Shown here one piece after another: positions 42,058-50,683 of a stretch of DNA of 64,000 nucleotides. The position numbers were made by a program, and so were the translations under genes. How positions within the stretch are numbered: the first letter of the stretch is position 1; every line of letters starts with the position of its first letter. The notes under the pieces are model-generated. The model saw only the letters and a list, made by a program, of their open reading frames with translations. It ran no database searches and was not told where the DNA came from. The stretch is from Salinicola tamaricis (lineage in GTDB: Bacteria; Pseudomonadota; Gammaproteobacteria; Pseudomonadales; Halomonadaceae). The stretch covers positions 2,604,001 through 2,668,000 of the forward strand of contig NZ_CP023559.1 in the NCBI RefSeq assembly GCF_003006155.1, in the 5' to 3' direction.

Positions 42058-44568
42058 TGAGTCTCGATACCTCTCGAACCGCACGGCTGGCCGACGCGAG
42101 CGACGCCACGCCGCTCACCGAGCCCCAGATCGCGGCGCTGGATCGCGCCTGCGCACGCATCGCCCCGAGCTGGCCGCTGGATCGGCTGATCGCGGTGAGC
42201 CCCTACTGGACCCAGCGCGGGGAAGACGCCGCCACGGTCTCGGCGCGCCTCTCGGCGCTGGGCAATGTCCACGGTCTGATGCCGCCTAGCCACTATCTGG
42301 CAGCCTGGCAGCGTGGCGAGATCACCGAGGCGCACCTGAGTGAGGCCGCCGCACGGCTCGATTACCACGGCGCCTGCCGCAATCTGCTGGCGGTGGTCGA
42401 TGAGCTGAGCCGCTTGCCTCACTGGCACAATATCAGCGATCTGATCGATGCTCGCCGTGATCGCCAGCATCAGATGGCCTGGCGCGACGAGATCACCCAT
42501 CAGATCAGCCAGTTCTGCGCCGCCTACTATCAGGCGGATGGGCCGCTCAACGCCGAGCGCTTGCACGCGCCCCGCGGCAAGCGGCTCTACCAGCACTGGC
42601 GCGAGATGACTCTCGAGGATCGCGGCATCGCCATCCTGATGGGCGAGCCGCGGCTGCGGCGCTACTTCCAGACCCTGCCGGAGAGCGAAGAGGGGCTGTT
42701 CCAGGCGGCCATTGCCGAGCTGGATGTCGCCACCGGGCATCTCGAGAGCTACGCCCAGGCGCTGCTGCTCGATATCAACGGCTGGGCCAGCTGGGTCGCC
42801 TATCAGGATTGGCAGCAGGGGCTGGATGCCTCCGCCGGTGAGGCGCAGGAGGAGACTCAGCGCCAGGGCCAGTGCGAGCGGTCTCCTTCGGACATGCGCA
42901 GCCTGCTGGCGATCCGCCTGGCCTGGGAGCTGGCGCTGTGGCGTTATATCGGAGCGGAGCAGCCGGAGCAGGCCGAGCGCCTGAATCGGCTGTGGCACGC
43001 CGAGCTGGTGGAGCTGCCGACGCGCATCGAGCGCCACCAGCGTGCGCAGCAGCCGCTATGGGTGTGGCAGCTCGCCAGCGAAATCGCCTACCAGCAGCCG
43101 CTGCATCATGCGCTGCGGCAGGCCGCGGGTGTGGCTTCAGACAATACGCAGACGCCGCGGCTACAGGCAGTGTTCTGCATCGATGTGCGCTCCGAGCCGA
43201 TGCGCCGGGCGCTGGAGCGCCAGAGCCCAGCGATCCAGACCCTGGGCTTCGCCGGCTTCTTCGGGCTGCCGCTGGCGCACCAGCAGGGCGGCACCGCGCT
43301 GGCCCAGCCACACCTGCCGGGATTGCTGGCGCCACAGGTGATGCTCAAGAGCGAACCGAACACAGGGACGACACACACGGCGCAACGGCTGAACTGGCAG
43401 GCGCGCCTGCAGGAGTGGAGCCGCACGGCCAGCGCCAGTTTCACCGCGGTGGAGGCGGGCGGGCTGCTCTATGCCGGCAAGCTGCTGCGCCGCTCGCTGG
43501 AGGCCAAGTCCGGCGCCAGCCGCTCGCCATGGACACGCTGAGCTGGCACTGGCGCGGCAGCGGTGAGGCGCTGAGCCTGGCCGACAAGGCCGCGCTCGCC
43601 CGCAGCGTGCTGGTGGGCATGGGGCTGACCGAGCAAATCGCCTCTCGGGTACTGCTGGTGGGGCACGGCAGCCACAGCAGCAATAACCCGCATGCCGCGG
43701 GGCTCGAGTGCGGCGCCTGCGGCGGCCAGTCCGGGGAAGTCTCGGTGCGCGCCCTGGCGCGGCTGCTCAACGACCCCGCGCTGCGCGAGGCGCTGGCGGA
43801 AGACGGGCTGGTCATCCCCCCAGGAGACGCGCTTCTTACCGGCGCTGCATCACACCATCACCGACCGACTCGAACTGCTGGAGGCCGGAGACGGACGCCC
43901 AGGTGCTGGGTGAAGACATGCGCACCTGGCTCCAGCGGGCCGGTGAGCAGGCCCGGCGCGGGCGCGCCCCGCAGCTCGGCCTCGCGGCCGATACGCCCGA
44001 ACTCGAGCAGACCCTGGACCGCCGTGGCGCCGACTGGTCGCAGACCCGCCCCGAGTGGGGGCTTGCCAACAACGCCAGCTTCATCGCCGCCCCGCGGCGC
44101 TGCACCGCGCTGCTCGATCTCGCCGGGCGCAGCTTCCTGCACGACTACGACTGGCGTACGGATAGCGACTTCGCCCGGCTGGAAGCGATCATGACCGCAC
44201 CGCTGGTGGTCGCCCACTGGATCAACATGCAGTACAACGCCTCGGTCACCGACAACCGCAAGTTCGGCAGTGGCAACAAGGTGCTGCACAACGTGGTCGG
44301 CGGGCATATTGGCGTGTTCGAAGGCAACGGCGGCGATCTACGTATCGGCCTGCCGCTGCAGTCGCTGCATGACGGCGAACGCTGGCGCCACGAACCGCTG
44401 CGCCTGAGCGCCTACCTCGCCGCACCCCCGGAGGCGATCGCCGAGATCATCGCGCGCCACGAGGTGCTGACCTCGCTGACGCACAATGGCTGGCTGCATC
44501 TATTCGCGCTGGATGACCAGAGTGGCGAAGTACTCGCTTACCGTGGAGGGCAGTGGGTCACCGGCTAG
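42054..44568 (+). CDS. dabA: DabA (DUF2309), zinc subunit of the DAB inorganic carbon transporter, three frameshifts
   Basis: Joined over breaks near 43528, 43828 and 43893, the product is about 838 residues, the usual DabA size. The beta-carbonic-anhydrase-like zinc site is visible: CIDVRSEPMRRALE (Cys and Asp) near residue 378, and GHGSHSSNNPHAAGLECGACGG (His and Cys). The C-terminal part shows MTAPLVVAHWINMQYNASVTD and NVVGGHIGVFEGNGGDLRIG. DabA binds to DabB and hydrates carbon dioxide in the cytoplasm. Between the breaks every conserved segment is kept, so sequence error is the simplest reason for them. Confidence 0.88.
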
Positions 44569-44608
44569 AGGCAAGGTTCGCCCACCCAGAAAACTCGCGT
44601 CATCAGAA

Positions 44609-44640
44609 AAGCCCCGCCCCAGACCTCTGGCGCGGGGCTT
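44609..44640 (+). terminator. Terminator of the dabBA operon
   Basis: AAGCCCCGC pairs with GCGGGGCTT, with an inner CCAGA/TCTGG stem, and CTTCTTTCTTT follows. It lies 40 bases past the dabA stop. Confidence 0.85.
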
Positions 44641-45158
44641 CTTTCTTTGGGGCGTGTTCATTGCATCGTCATACGCTTCCGCTCGCTTGAGCGGTGGAAT
44701 CACCCGGGGGCTGAATCTCAAAGCGGCAAATTGTGCGTCTATTACGACACACAACGTTTTGCATCCTTCATGATGAGTGAATAATCTTGTTACAAGACCT
44801 CTTGCATGGCCAGGTGGAATTGTCTCTTAGCTGAATGCTAGAACTACCGCATGAATGGCAAGCCGCCATCACCCATGCCCAGGTAGGGGCGGTAGCGTGG
44901 CCCCTCTCGGTACGCGGGCTGTAGCGTTTTATCCGCATTAGGGCCTTTATACTATCCATCAGCCTGGGAGGTCTGCTCTGCGTATCCATACGTTGATTCT
45001 GGAGGTTGCTGTGTTTCTATACAGTGCTATTAGATCTGGCAAGATGCGCAAGCGCGCGAATTCGGCGTAGGTAGCCGAGCTGTTGTGAGAAACCATTTTT
45101 ATCAATGGGTTAGGTAAAAAATGGTGTGCTCGACAATGTTGTTGAGCGTGCTAGCGCG
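44641..45158. other. Intergenic stretch left of the cassette array
   Basis: I see no supportable gene, integrase or RNA gene here. Short frames (such as 44768-44989 on the minus strand) have no ribosome site or family resemblance. A GTTAGGT heptamer (about 45108-45114), the form of an attC R' box, is present but has no matching L' box, so I do not call an attachment site. Composition falls from GC-rich to AT-rich towards the right. Confidence 0.5.
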
Positions 45159-45189
45159 TTCAAGTCACTAAGCGAGCGCGCTGTATAAT
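45159..45189 (+). promoter_or_regulatory. Possible promoter of the first cassette gene
   Basis: A consensus -10 box TATAAT lies at 45184-45189, 31 bases before GTG 45221. The best -35 candidate, TTCAAG at 45159-45164, is poor and 19 bases away, so the promoter call rests mainly on the -10 box. Confidence 0.45.
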
Positions 45190-45220
45190 CACTGTTATTT
45201 TTTATCGAGATGGAGGTTGA

Positions 45221-45790
45221 GTGGAACAATTTTTTGAGCTGCTGAAATCAATTCCATCATCAGCATGGATAGCGTTCTTCACCGCACTGCTTACATCCAC
45301 GCTAACACTGATTGGTGTCAGGCTTACCAACAAGTCAAATAACGAGCGTTTATCAATTCAGCTAGAACATGAAAGAAAGCTAAAGCGAGAAGAGCTGATC
45401 AGAAACCGATTGGAAGAGTTGTATGTTGAATCAAGACGATATATGAATGCCGTAGTGACTCACTTCTTACCCTATCGCCAAGTGATGGAAGGAGAGTTAA
45501 CATTCAACCAGGCATTGGATTTCAGTATTGACAGTGAATACACACATAACCCGGAACGAGTGCACCTGATAATGGATATGTACTTTCCAGAATTGAGAGA
45601 TAGCTTCGCCGGTGTTGAGCAAATGCTGGAGAAGACAAATAATATCCTGCATGGCTATAAGCTACAGTATAAGCAAGGCGATTTCTCAGGAGAAAAATGG
45701 CTCCCATTATTTCAGGACTCGCTAGAGAGATTAAGTAAAGCCGCAAACGATTTTGAGAAGCACGTTCAGGAAATTGCGAAAAAAACATAA
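45221..45790 (+). CDS. Cassette gene 1: membrane-anchored coiled-coil protein of unknown function
   Basis: The 189-residue protein starts at GTG 45221 after a TGGAGG site. It has one N-terminal membrane helix (about residues 13-33, AWIAFFTALLTSTLTLIGVRL) and a charged helical region (about 38-75, NNERLSIQLEHERKLKREEL) that may form a coiled coil. No family is recognised. It is AT-rich, unlike the core genome, and its stop codon lies inside an attC-like site. This layout is typical of an integron gene cassette. Confidence 0.75.
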   Translation: MEQFFELLKSIPSSAWIAFFTALLTSTLTLIGVRLTNKSNNERLSIQLEHERKLKREELIRNRLEELYVESRRYMNAVVTHFLPYRQVMEGELTFNQALDFSIDSEYTHNPERVHLIMDMYFPELRDSFAGVEQMLEKTNNILHGYKLQYKQGDFSGEKWLPLFQDSLERLSKAANDFEKHVQEIAKKT

Positions 45791-45868
45791 TAAGGCCAGG
45801 CACGGCGACGGTTTTTCCGTTGCGGCGTCGCCTTCACTACAAAGCCGCGCGTGCTGGCGGCGTTACAT
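45786..45868 (+). other. attC-like recombination site 1 of an integron cassette
   Basis: The R''/L'' side has ACATAAT then GCCAG (45795-45799). The L'/R' side has CTGGC (45854-45858) then GTTACAT (45862-45868; the attC R' consensus is GTTRRRY, one mismatch). GCCAG-GCACG pairs with CGTGC-TGGC with one unpaired base, and GGCGAC pairs with GTCGCC further in. The 83-base size, the imperfect inverted symmetry and the position overlapping the stop of gene 1 fit an attC site. It shares most of its sequence with site 2. Confidence 0.75.
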
Positions 45869-45894
45869 TTTTACTCACTCTGTAGGGAGGCTTG

Positions 45895-46731
45895 GTGAAA
45901 ACGTATAAATATCTAGGGAAGGTGTCTTCGGAGATCTTCCTTGAAAAACAGACAATAAGGTTTTCTCAGCCAAAAGCTTTTAATGACCCATTTGAACTTC
46001 AGCCTGAGTTTTACGTGGAAGACGCAAGCTTAGTTGAAGGCGATCAGCGCCCTTGCAAGTTTGTTATTCATGGGCATCAGTCGTCTTATGAAAAGTACCT
46101 CCTTAACGATCGGCCAACTGAAACCCAACTTCAGAAAGTGGACGGAAAGGGCATTTTTTCGCAATTAAATGAACATATTGGGATTTTATGTCTTGCTCGA
46201 GCAGAAACATTGATGCCTGCCAATTTCCTTATGTGGGCACATTACGCCGAATCTCACCAAGGGCTGGTGATAGAGTTTCATCCTGAAAGTGAGTTTATTC
46301 AGAAAGCAAGTCCAGTTCACTATTTGCCACGCCGGCCAATTATCGACGCCAGAATGTTGTATGAGAATGAGTTTGTGGCGATTGAAGATCTATATTTTAA
46401 ATCGGATGCTTGGTCCTACGAGAATGAGGTTAGGATAACAAAGAAACTTTCTGAGTGTGCAAACTTGGGTGCAAAAGATGCTTTGGGTAATGATATCTAT
46501 GTGGCGGATGTACCTCTAGCATCCATCAAATGTATTTATCTAGGTTGTAACTCAAGTGCCGCTATGAAATCGGCGGCGATCAAGCTAAACAGGTCATCAG
46601 GGATCAATGTGATATTCCTGAAGGTGCACGACGAAGAGTATAAACTGATACCTTGTGCTAATCTTGGTGGAACATGGGCAGAGATATATAGCACAAGTGA
46701 GCAGTTGCTTTTTAACCGAGAAAAAATGTAA
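45895..46731 (+). CDS. Cassette gene 2: DUF2971 family protein
   Basis: GTG 45895 follows GGGAGG by five bases and gives 278 residues. The pattern YKYLG at the start, IRFSQPKAFNDPFELQP near residue 25, LCLARAETLMPANFLMWAHYAESHQGLVIEF near residue 100 and a late CIYLGCNSS is that of DUF2971. This family is common in phage-defence and mobile settings, but its reaction is not established. It is AT-rich and its stop lies inside attC-like site 2. It probably travels as a mobile cassette. Confidence 0.82.
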   Translation: MKTYKYLGKVSSEIFLEKQTIRFSQPKAFNDPFELQPEFYVEDASLVEGDQRPCKFVIHGHQSSYEKYLLNDRPTETQLQKVDGKGIFSQLNEHIGILCLARAETLMPANFLMWAHYAESHQGLVIEFHPESEFIQKASPVHYLPRRPIIDARMLYENEFVAIEDLYFKSDAWSYENEVRITKKLSECANLGAKDALGNDIYVADVPLASIKCIYLGCNSSAAMKSAAIKLNRSSGINVIFLKVHDEEYKLIPCANLGGTWAEIYSTSEQLLFNREKM

Positions 46732-46810
46732 CAAGGCCAGTCACGGCGACGTCTACTACATTGCGGCTTCGCCTCCATTCCGTAGCTGCGCATGCTGGCT
46801 GGCGTTAGGT
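46726..46810 (+). other. attC-like recombination site 2
   Basis: R'' is ATGTAAC (46726-46732) and L'' GCCAG (46736-46740). L' is CTGGC (46795-46799) and R' GTTAGGT (46804-46810), a perfect GTTRRRY match. An inner GGCGA/TCGCC pair adds to the fold. The 85-base site overlaps the stop codon of cassette gene 2, and the next gene starts six bases after it. The outer arms and much of the centre (GGCGACG, TTGCGGC, TCGCCT) are shared with site 1. Confidence 0.85.
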
Positions 46811-46816
46811 CTCACT

Positions 46817-47194
46817 ATGGATGATCGTGCATTTCAAGGCCTCGAAATATTCCTGCGGAAGATTCCGGGCATATCTTCTCCGCTCAGTCACGGATACTCG
46901 TCAGACGGTCAATGGTGGGTTAATTTTACTATCGATATTGATAATCCATGTTCTTGGAAGGTCGTGCAAGAGTTAGGTCGTATATTGAATTGATTATCAT
47001 TGAATGAGCGTCTCCCCACGGTATTTAAACCTGTTTTGCCGCCGCCGTACTTGAATGGTGGCCCAAGAGATTTTTTATCTTAGGTAATTGAGTGCTCAGA
47101 CAAAGATTTCAAACCCGGTGCTATTGCCAAATGGCTCGAAGGGCGCATGCCACAACCTGTTGATGATACAACGCAGTGGGAACTGGACGAGTAG
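46817..47194 (+). pseudogene. Cassette gene 3: small protein with two nonsense codons
   Basis: Reading from ATG 46817, one frame stays homologous-looking for 125 codons: MDDRAFQGLEIFLRKIPGIS, then ERLPTVFKPVLPPPYLNGGP, DFKPGAIAKWLEGRMPQPVD and a stop at 47192. It is interrupted by TGA at 46991 and TAG at 47081. Both are one base from TGG, and tryptophan would fit well at 47081 (DFLS-W-VIEC). The proline-rich middle and acidic ends look like a small cassette-type protein; I do not recognise its function. If the stops are real, only a 58-residue peptide is made. Confidence 0.65.
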
Positions 47195-47198
47195 TGAA

Positions 47199-47273
47199 AC
47201 CTAACTAGTGGTTCAAATCGTTCGCTTCGCTCGCTGGGACGCGCTAAAGCCTGTTCCTTAACCAAACTTTATG
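47199..47273 (+). other. attC-like recombination site 3 (altered R' box)
   Basis: R'' is ACCTAAC (47199-47205), a perfect RYYYAAC match. L'' TGGTTCAA (47209-47216) pairs with L' TTAACCA (47258-47264), leaving one C unpaired, as is usual in attC. The R' position reads CTTTATG (47267-47273), where GTTRRRY would be expected, so the right crossover core appears mutated. It starts four bases after the stop of cassette gene 3. The centre is of a different attC type from sites 1 and 2. Confidence 0.7.
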
Positions 47274-47381
47274 ACTTCGCGCTTGGCCACCGGGCGTCTG
47301 CTCCCAAGGTGCCACGGTCCATCTTGTCCCTCATTGCCAGAGATCGGTGCGTTCACGCCGAGATGAAAGGACTAAACCCTT

Positions 47382-47858
47382 ATGAGCTGTCTCTTTTGTG
47401 ACATGGTGGCCGGGCGGGCGCCCTGTCATCGGATCTGGGAGGATGAACGGCATCTCGCTTTTCTCTCCATCTTTCCCAATACCCGTGGCTTCAGCGTGGT
47501 GATCCCCAAGGCGCATCATGGTAGCTATGCCTTCGAACAGGAAGACGCTGTGCTGCGTGAGCTGATCGTGGCGACCAAGCAGGTGGCCAGGCGGCTGGAT
47601 CGGGCACTGGAGGGCGTGGCCCGCTGCGGCATGTTCTTCGAGGGCTACGGTGTCGATCATCTCCACGCCAAGCTGTTTCCCATGCACGGTACCGGCGCCG
47701 ATGCGGGCTTCCAGGCTATCGAATCGAGGGTGAACAAGTATTTCGAGCGCTACGAAGGATATCTCTCCTCTCACGACTACCAGCGTGCTGACGATGCCGA
47801 GTTGGCCCGGCTCGCGGCGTTTATTCGCGAGGTCGACGGCGACGCTCGGGGAGAATGA
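47382..47858 (+). CDS. HIT family nucleotide-binding hydrolase
   Basis: The 158-residue protein has the HIT fold: CLFCDMVAGRAPCHRIWEDERHLAFL at the start, VIPKAHHGSYAF in the middle and the histidine triad in VDHLHAKLFPMHG near residue 90. HIT proteins hydrolyse or transfer nucleotide phosphoesters; the physiological substrate here is unknown. Its composition returns to the GC-rich core type, so it marks the right edge of the cassette-like region. Confidence 0.88.
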   Translation: MSCLFCDMVAGRAPCHRIWEDERHLAFLSIFPNTRGFSVVIPKAHHGSYAFEQEDAVLRELIVATKQVARRLDRALEGVARCGMFFEGYGVDHLHAKLFPMHGTGADAGFQAIESRVNKYFERYEGYLSSHDYQRADDAELARLAAFIREVDGDARGE

Positions 47859-48074
47859 GTCGGCGAGATATATCAGGTCCGCCGTGGAAGCCCCAGCCAC
47901 CGACAAAGCTTGATCAGCGATACCCCATGGCCTTCAAGGGTCCGCTCTGCCTGCGGTGACCTTGCCCCTGAAGAGGTCCGGTATGACGGCGGCCCGCGAT
48001 TCGGGGTAGCTCTACTACACCCTGTGGCGCGGCCCCTCTCTGGCCAGGCGCTGAAGCGGCGCCATCATCGATAG

Positions 48075-48097
48075 GGCCCCGGCTTGTAGCCGGGGCC
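48075..48097. terminator. Hairpin between the HIT gene and the converging exporter gene
   Basis: A perfect 10-bp stem (GGCCCCGGCT with AGCCGGGGCC, loop TGT) lies 25 bases past the stop of the converging yeiH-type gene and can terminate it. Confidence 0.7.
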
Positions 48098-48121
48098 TTG
48101 TCATTTCATGGTGCCCGGGGA

Positions 48122-49153
48122 TCAGCGCATCAGCAGCGGCGTGACCATCATGCCGCCGGCGAGGAGCATGGCGAACAGGCACAGGGCCAGCAGGAAGGGT
48201 TTGACCCCCAGTGCCTTGAGCTTTTCCAAGCGTGTCTCGAACCCCAGCGCGGCCATCGCCATGGCCAGGGCGATCTGTCCGATCATCACCAGCGACTGAT
48301 GCAGCGGCGCCGGCAGGGCGACGACGCTGTTGAAGACGACCATCGCCAGGAAGCCGAAGGCGAACCAGGGGATCACCAGGCCGCCGCCGGCCACCTCGGT
48401 GTTGCCTTCGCTGGCCTGCTGGCGAATCCACCACTGGCCGACCACCAGCAGAAAGGGGACGAGCAGCATCACTCGCACCAGCTTGACGATCACCGCGTTG
48501 GCCAGCGCCTGCGGACCCACGGCGTCACCGGCTGCGACCACCTGCGCCACTTCGTGAACGGTGGCGCCGATGTAGATGCCGAAGAGCCCTTCGTCCATGC
48601 CGGTGAGCGGGTAGATCAGCGGGTAGATCAGCATGGCCAGCGAGCCGAACAGCACCACCGTCGCCACGGCCATGGAGGTGGCGGCGGGCTTCGAGCGGAT
48701 CGTGGTCTCGGTCGCCAGCACCGCGGCGGCGCCGCAGATCGCGCTGCCGGCGCTGGTCAGCAGGGCGGTCTCGCGGTCGAGCCCCAGCAGGCGTGTGCCC
48801 ACCCAGTAGCCGACGACCAGCACGCTGCAGATCACCAGGGTGTCGAGCAGGATCACCTTGGGGCCGAGGCCGAGAATCTGCTGCAGCGTCAGCGACAGGC
48901 CGAACAGCACGATGCCACCGCGCAGTAGCCGGCGGGTGGCGAACTGAAGGCCGGCACGGGCTCGCGGCAGATGGCCGACGACTGGCAGGTTGCCCACTAC
49001 CAGCCCCAGCAGCAGCGAGAAGACCAGTGGGCTGACGCCGCTTTCCCGGATACCCGGCAGATGGGCCAGGGCGAAGCCGACCGCGGTCAGACCGGCACAG
49101 AGTGTCAATCCCTGCCACATGAGACGTTCTCCGATGGTTGGCGATGACGCCAT
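48122..49153 (-). CDS. YeiH family putative sulfate/sulfite exporter
   Basis: The 343-residue membrane protein has about ten helices and the YeiH/UPF0324 motifs SPLVFSLLLGLVVGN, LLRGGIVLFGLSLTLQQIL, TSAGSAICGAAAVLATE and IYIGATVHEVAQVVAAG. The family is often annotated as a sulfate exporter, but direct proof is limited. It is divergent from a YeiE-like LysR gene, and suyAB, which releases sulfite, follows right after that. I infer that it exports sulfite or a related anion formed in sulfonate breakdown. The start at 49153 is the first good ATG. Confidence 0.82.
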   Translation of the reverse strand: MASSPTIGERLMWQGLTLCAGLTAVGFALAHLPGIRESGVSPLVFSLLLGLVVGNLPVVGHLPRARAGLQFATRRLLRGGIVLFGLSLTLQQILGLGPKVILLDTLVICSVLVVGYWVGTRLLGLDRETALLTSAGSAICGAAAVLATETTIRSKPAATSMAVATVVLFGSLAMLIYPLIYPLTGMDEGLFGIYIGATVHEVAQVVAAGDAVGPQALANAVIVKLVRVMLLVPFLLVVGQWWIRQQASEGNTEVAGGGLVIPWFAFGFLAMVVFNSVVALPAPLHQSLVMIGQIALAMAMAALGFETRLEKLKALGVKPFLLALCLFAMLLAGGMMVTPLLMR

Positions 49154-49233
49154 GGATAGGTCTCGTTAGGCTAATCAGGAATAGGCTTATGTGTTATTGG
49201 GTAATAACGATATGACAGTTAAGTGAAACCGAT

Positions 49234-50123
49234 ATGTCGAGTTATGTGACCTTCCGCCAGCTGCAGGTGTTCGTCGCCGTGATCCGTGGCGGTGCCGTCA
49301 GTGCGGCCGCCCGTCAGCTCAGTCTTTCCCAGTCGGCGGCCAGCCAGGCACTGGGGGATCTGGAGCGTCAGCTCGGCGTGGTGCTCTTCGAACGCCTGGG
49401 CCGTCGTCTCGAACTCAACGATGCCGGACGCCGGCTCATGCCCTATGCCGAAAAGGTCCTCAACGGCCTCGACGAACTGATCGATGCCGCCCGGGAACCC
49501 GAGGGTGAGCTGCGCGGCACGCTGCATGTCGCCGCCAGCGCGACGATCGGTACCTATCTGCTACCGATGCTTGCCGGGCGCTTCATCGAGCGCCACCCGT
49601 CGGCGGACCTGCAGTTGCGGTTGCGCAACACGGAAGAGGTGATGCGGGACATTCAGCGTTTCGACGCGGACCTGGGCTTCATCGAGGGCCAGTGCAGCGA
49701 ATCGCGACTGGTCAGCGAGGTATGGCGCCAGGACGAGATGGTGGTGGTGGCCGCGCCGCAGTACCCATTGGTGTACCGCGATGGCCTGAGTGTCGAGGAT
49801 CTGCAGTCGGCACAGTGGATCCTGCGCGAACCGGGCTCGGGAACGCGCTCGATCTTCGAGGCGGCCATCCACCCCCACGTCGAACGCATCCGGGTACGCA
49901 TGGAACTCGAGCAGCACGAGGCGATCAAGCAGGCGGTGCGTGCCGGCTTCGGCCTCGGCTGCCTGTCGCGGCTGAGCGTGGCCGGCGAACTCGATCGCGG
50001 TGAACTCGTCGCCCTGAATAGCCCGTTGCAACTCACCCGCCTTTCTCGCTGGTCTGGCATCCGGAGCGATACCGCAGTCCGTTGTGGCAGGCGTTCAAAG
50101 TCTTCTTGCGCGCGTCCGACTAG
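49234..50123 (+). CDS. YeiE-like LysR regulator, C-terminal frameshift
   Basis: The N-terminal winged helix is VTFRQLQVFVAVIRGGAVSAAARQLSLSQSAASQALGDLERQLGVVLFERLGRR. The effector domain continues with ASATIGTYLLPMLAGRFIERHP. Near 50042 the frame shifts; the next frame spells FSLVWHPERYRSPLWQAFKVFL and stops at 50123, the normal LysR end, giving about 296 residues. The CysB/YeiE-type opening and the divergent yeiH neighbour suggest YeiE. Enterobacterial YeiE has been reported to sense sulfite, which fits a place beside a sulfite-releasing pathway. That function here is inference. Confidence 0.83.
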
Positions 50124-50302
50124 CGACGCCGGGCCTCACGTTTTTCCTCTCTCTCCTCGCTTTCTTGCCTCTCCTTTTCTTGCCTCTCCCTCACTCACCG
50201 CGCCGGCGGCTGTGCGTCCTTTGCCTGCCCTGAGGCGCTCCGTCTGACTGGCTAGCCAAGCGATTTCGCCACGCGGCGGCACGGGCGGGAACGTTTTCCT
50301 GC

Positions 50303-50334
50303 TTGACTGTCATGTATACTATGTCATATACATG
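50303..50334 (+). promoter_or_regulatory. suyAB promoter with overlapping operator
   Basis: A -35 box TTGACT (50303-50308) and a -10 box TATACA (50327-50332) are 18 bases apart. A perfect inverted repeat CATGTATA-N8-TATACATG (50311-50334) fills the spacer and -10 region, so a bound repressor would block polymerase. A near copy lies 10.4 kb away next to a GntR-family gene, which points to that regulator. Confidence 0.75.
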
Positions 50335-50402
50335 AGTTGTCGCGCCGGCGAACGCTCGGCAACGACGATGACAATCAACGCGATCCACGCGAGGAGAGGC
50401 GC

Positions 50403-50681
50403 ATGAGCATCGATTTCGTGGTCCACGACGACGACGCGGTCGGCGTGGTGGTGGTGGAAGGGGTCCAGGCGGGTCAGACGCCCGGCTGGGTAATGGATCA
50501 GGACAAGACGCTGGAGTTCGAGGTCAAGGACGCGATCCCCATCGGTCACAAGTTGGCGATCCGCGATCTCGCCGAGGGCGAGGCGGTGATCAAGTACAGC
50601 GTCGATATCGGTCGGGTGGTGCAGTCGATACGCCAGGGCGAGCACGTCCACGTTCACAACGTCAAAACCAAGAGGTGGTAA
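50403..50681 (+). CDS. suyA: (R)-sulfolactate sulfo-lyase, small subunit
   Basis: The 92-residue protein is a SAF-type small domain of the UxaA/altronate dehydratase group, with [46 protein letters not shown] and the late [11 protein letters not shown]. In this family a small subunit followed by a large UxaA-like subunit is SuyAB. SuyAB cleaves (R)-sulfolactate to pyruvate and sulfite. ATG 50403 follows GAGGAGAGG. suyB starts two bases after its stop, so the two form one operon under the palindromic promoter. Confidence 0.88.
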   Translation: MSIDFVVHDDDAVGVVVVEGVQAGQTPGWVMDQDKTLEFEVKDAIPIGHKLAIRDLAEGEAVIKYSVDIGRVVQSIRQGEHVHVHNVKTKRW

Positions 50682-50683
50682 GC

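Noticed and set aside
44768..44989. Minus-strand frame resembling a short phage-integrase-like tail (IKALMRIKRYSPRTERGH)
   Set aside because: The few residues resemble the SAM-like start of tyrosine recombinases (including integron integrases), but the frame is only 73 codons and has no catalytic residues. It is not enough to call an integrase remnant, although its place left of the cassettes makes it worth an alignment.
45100..45114. GTTAGGT heptamer as a leftmost attC or attI site
   Set aside because: The R'-like heptamer is present but there is no L' box or paired R''/L'' half within 120 bases. The nearby AACCATT/AATGGGTT hairpin does not have attC geometry.
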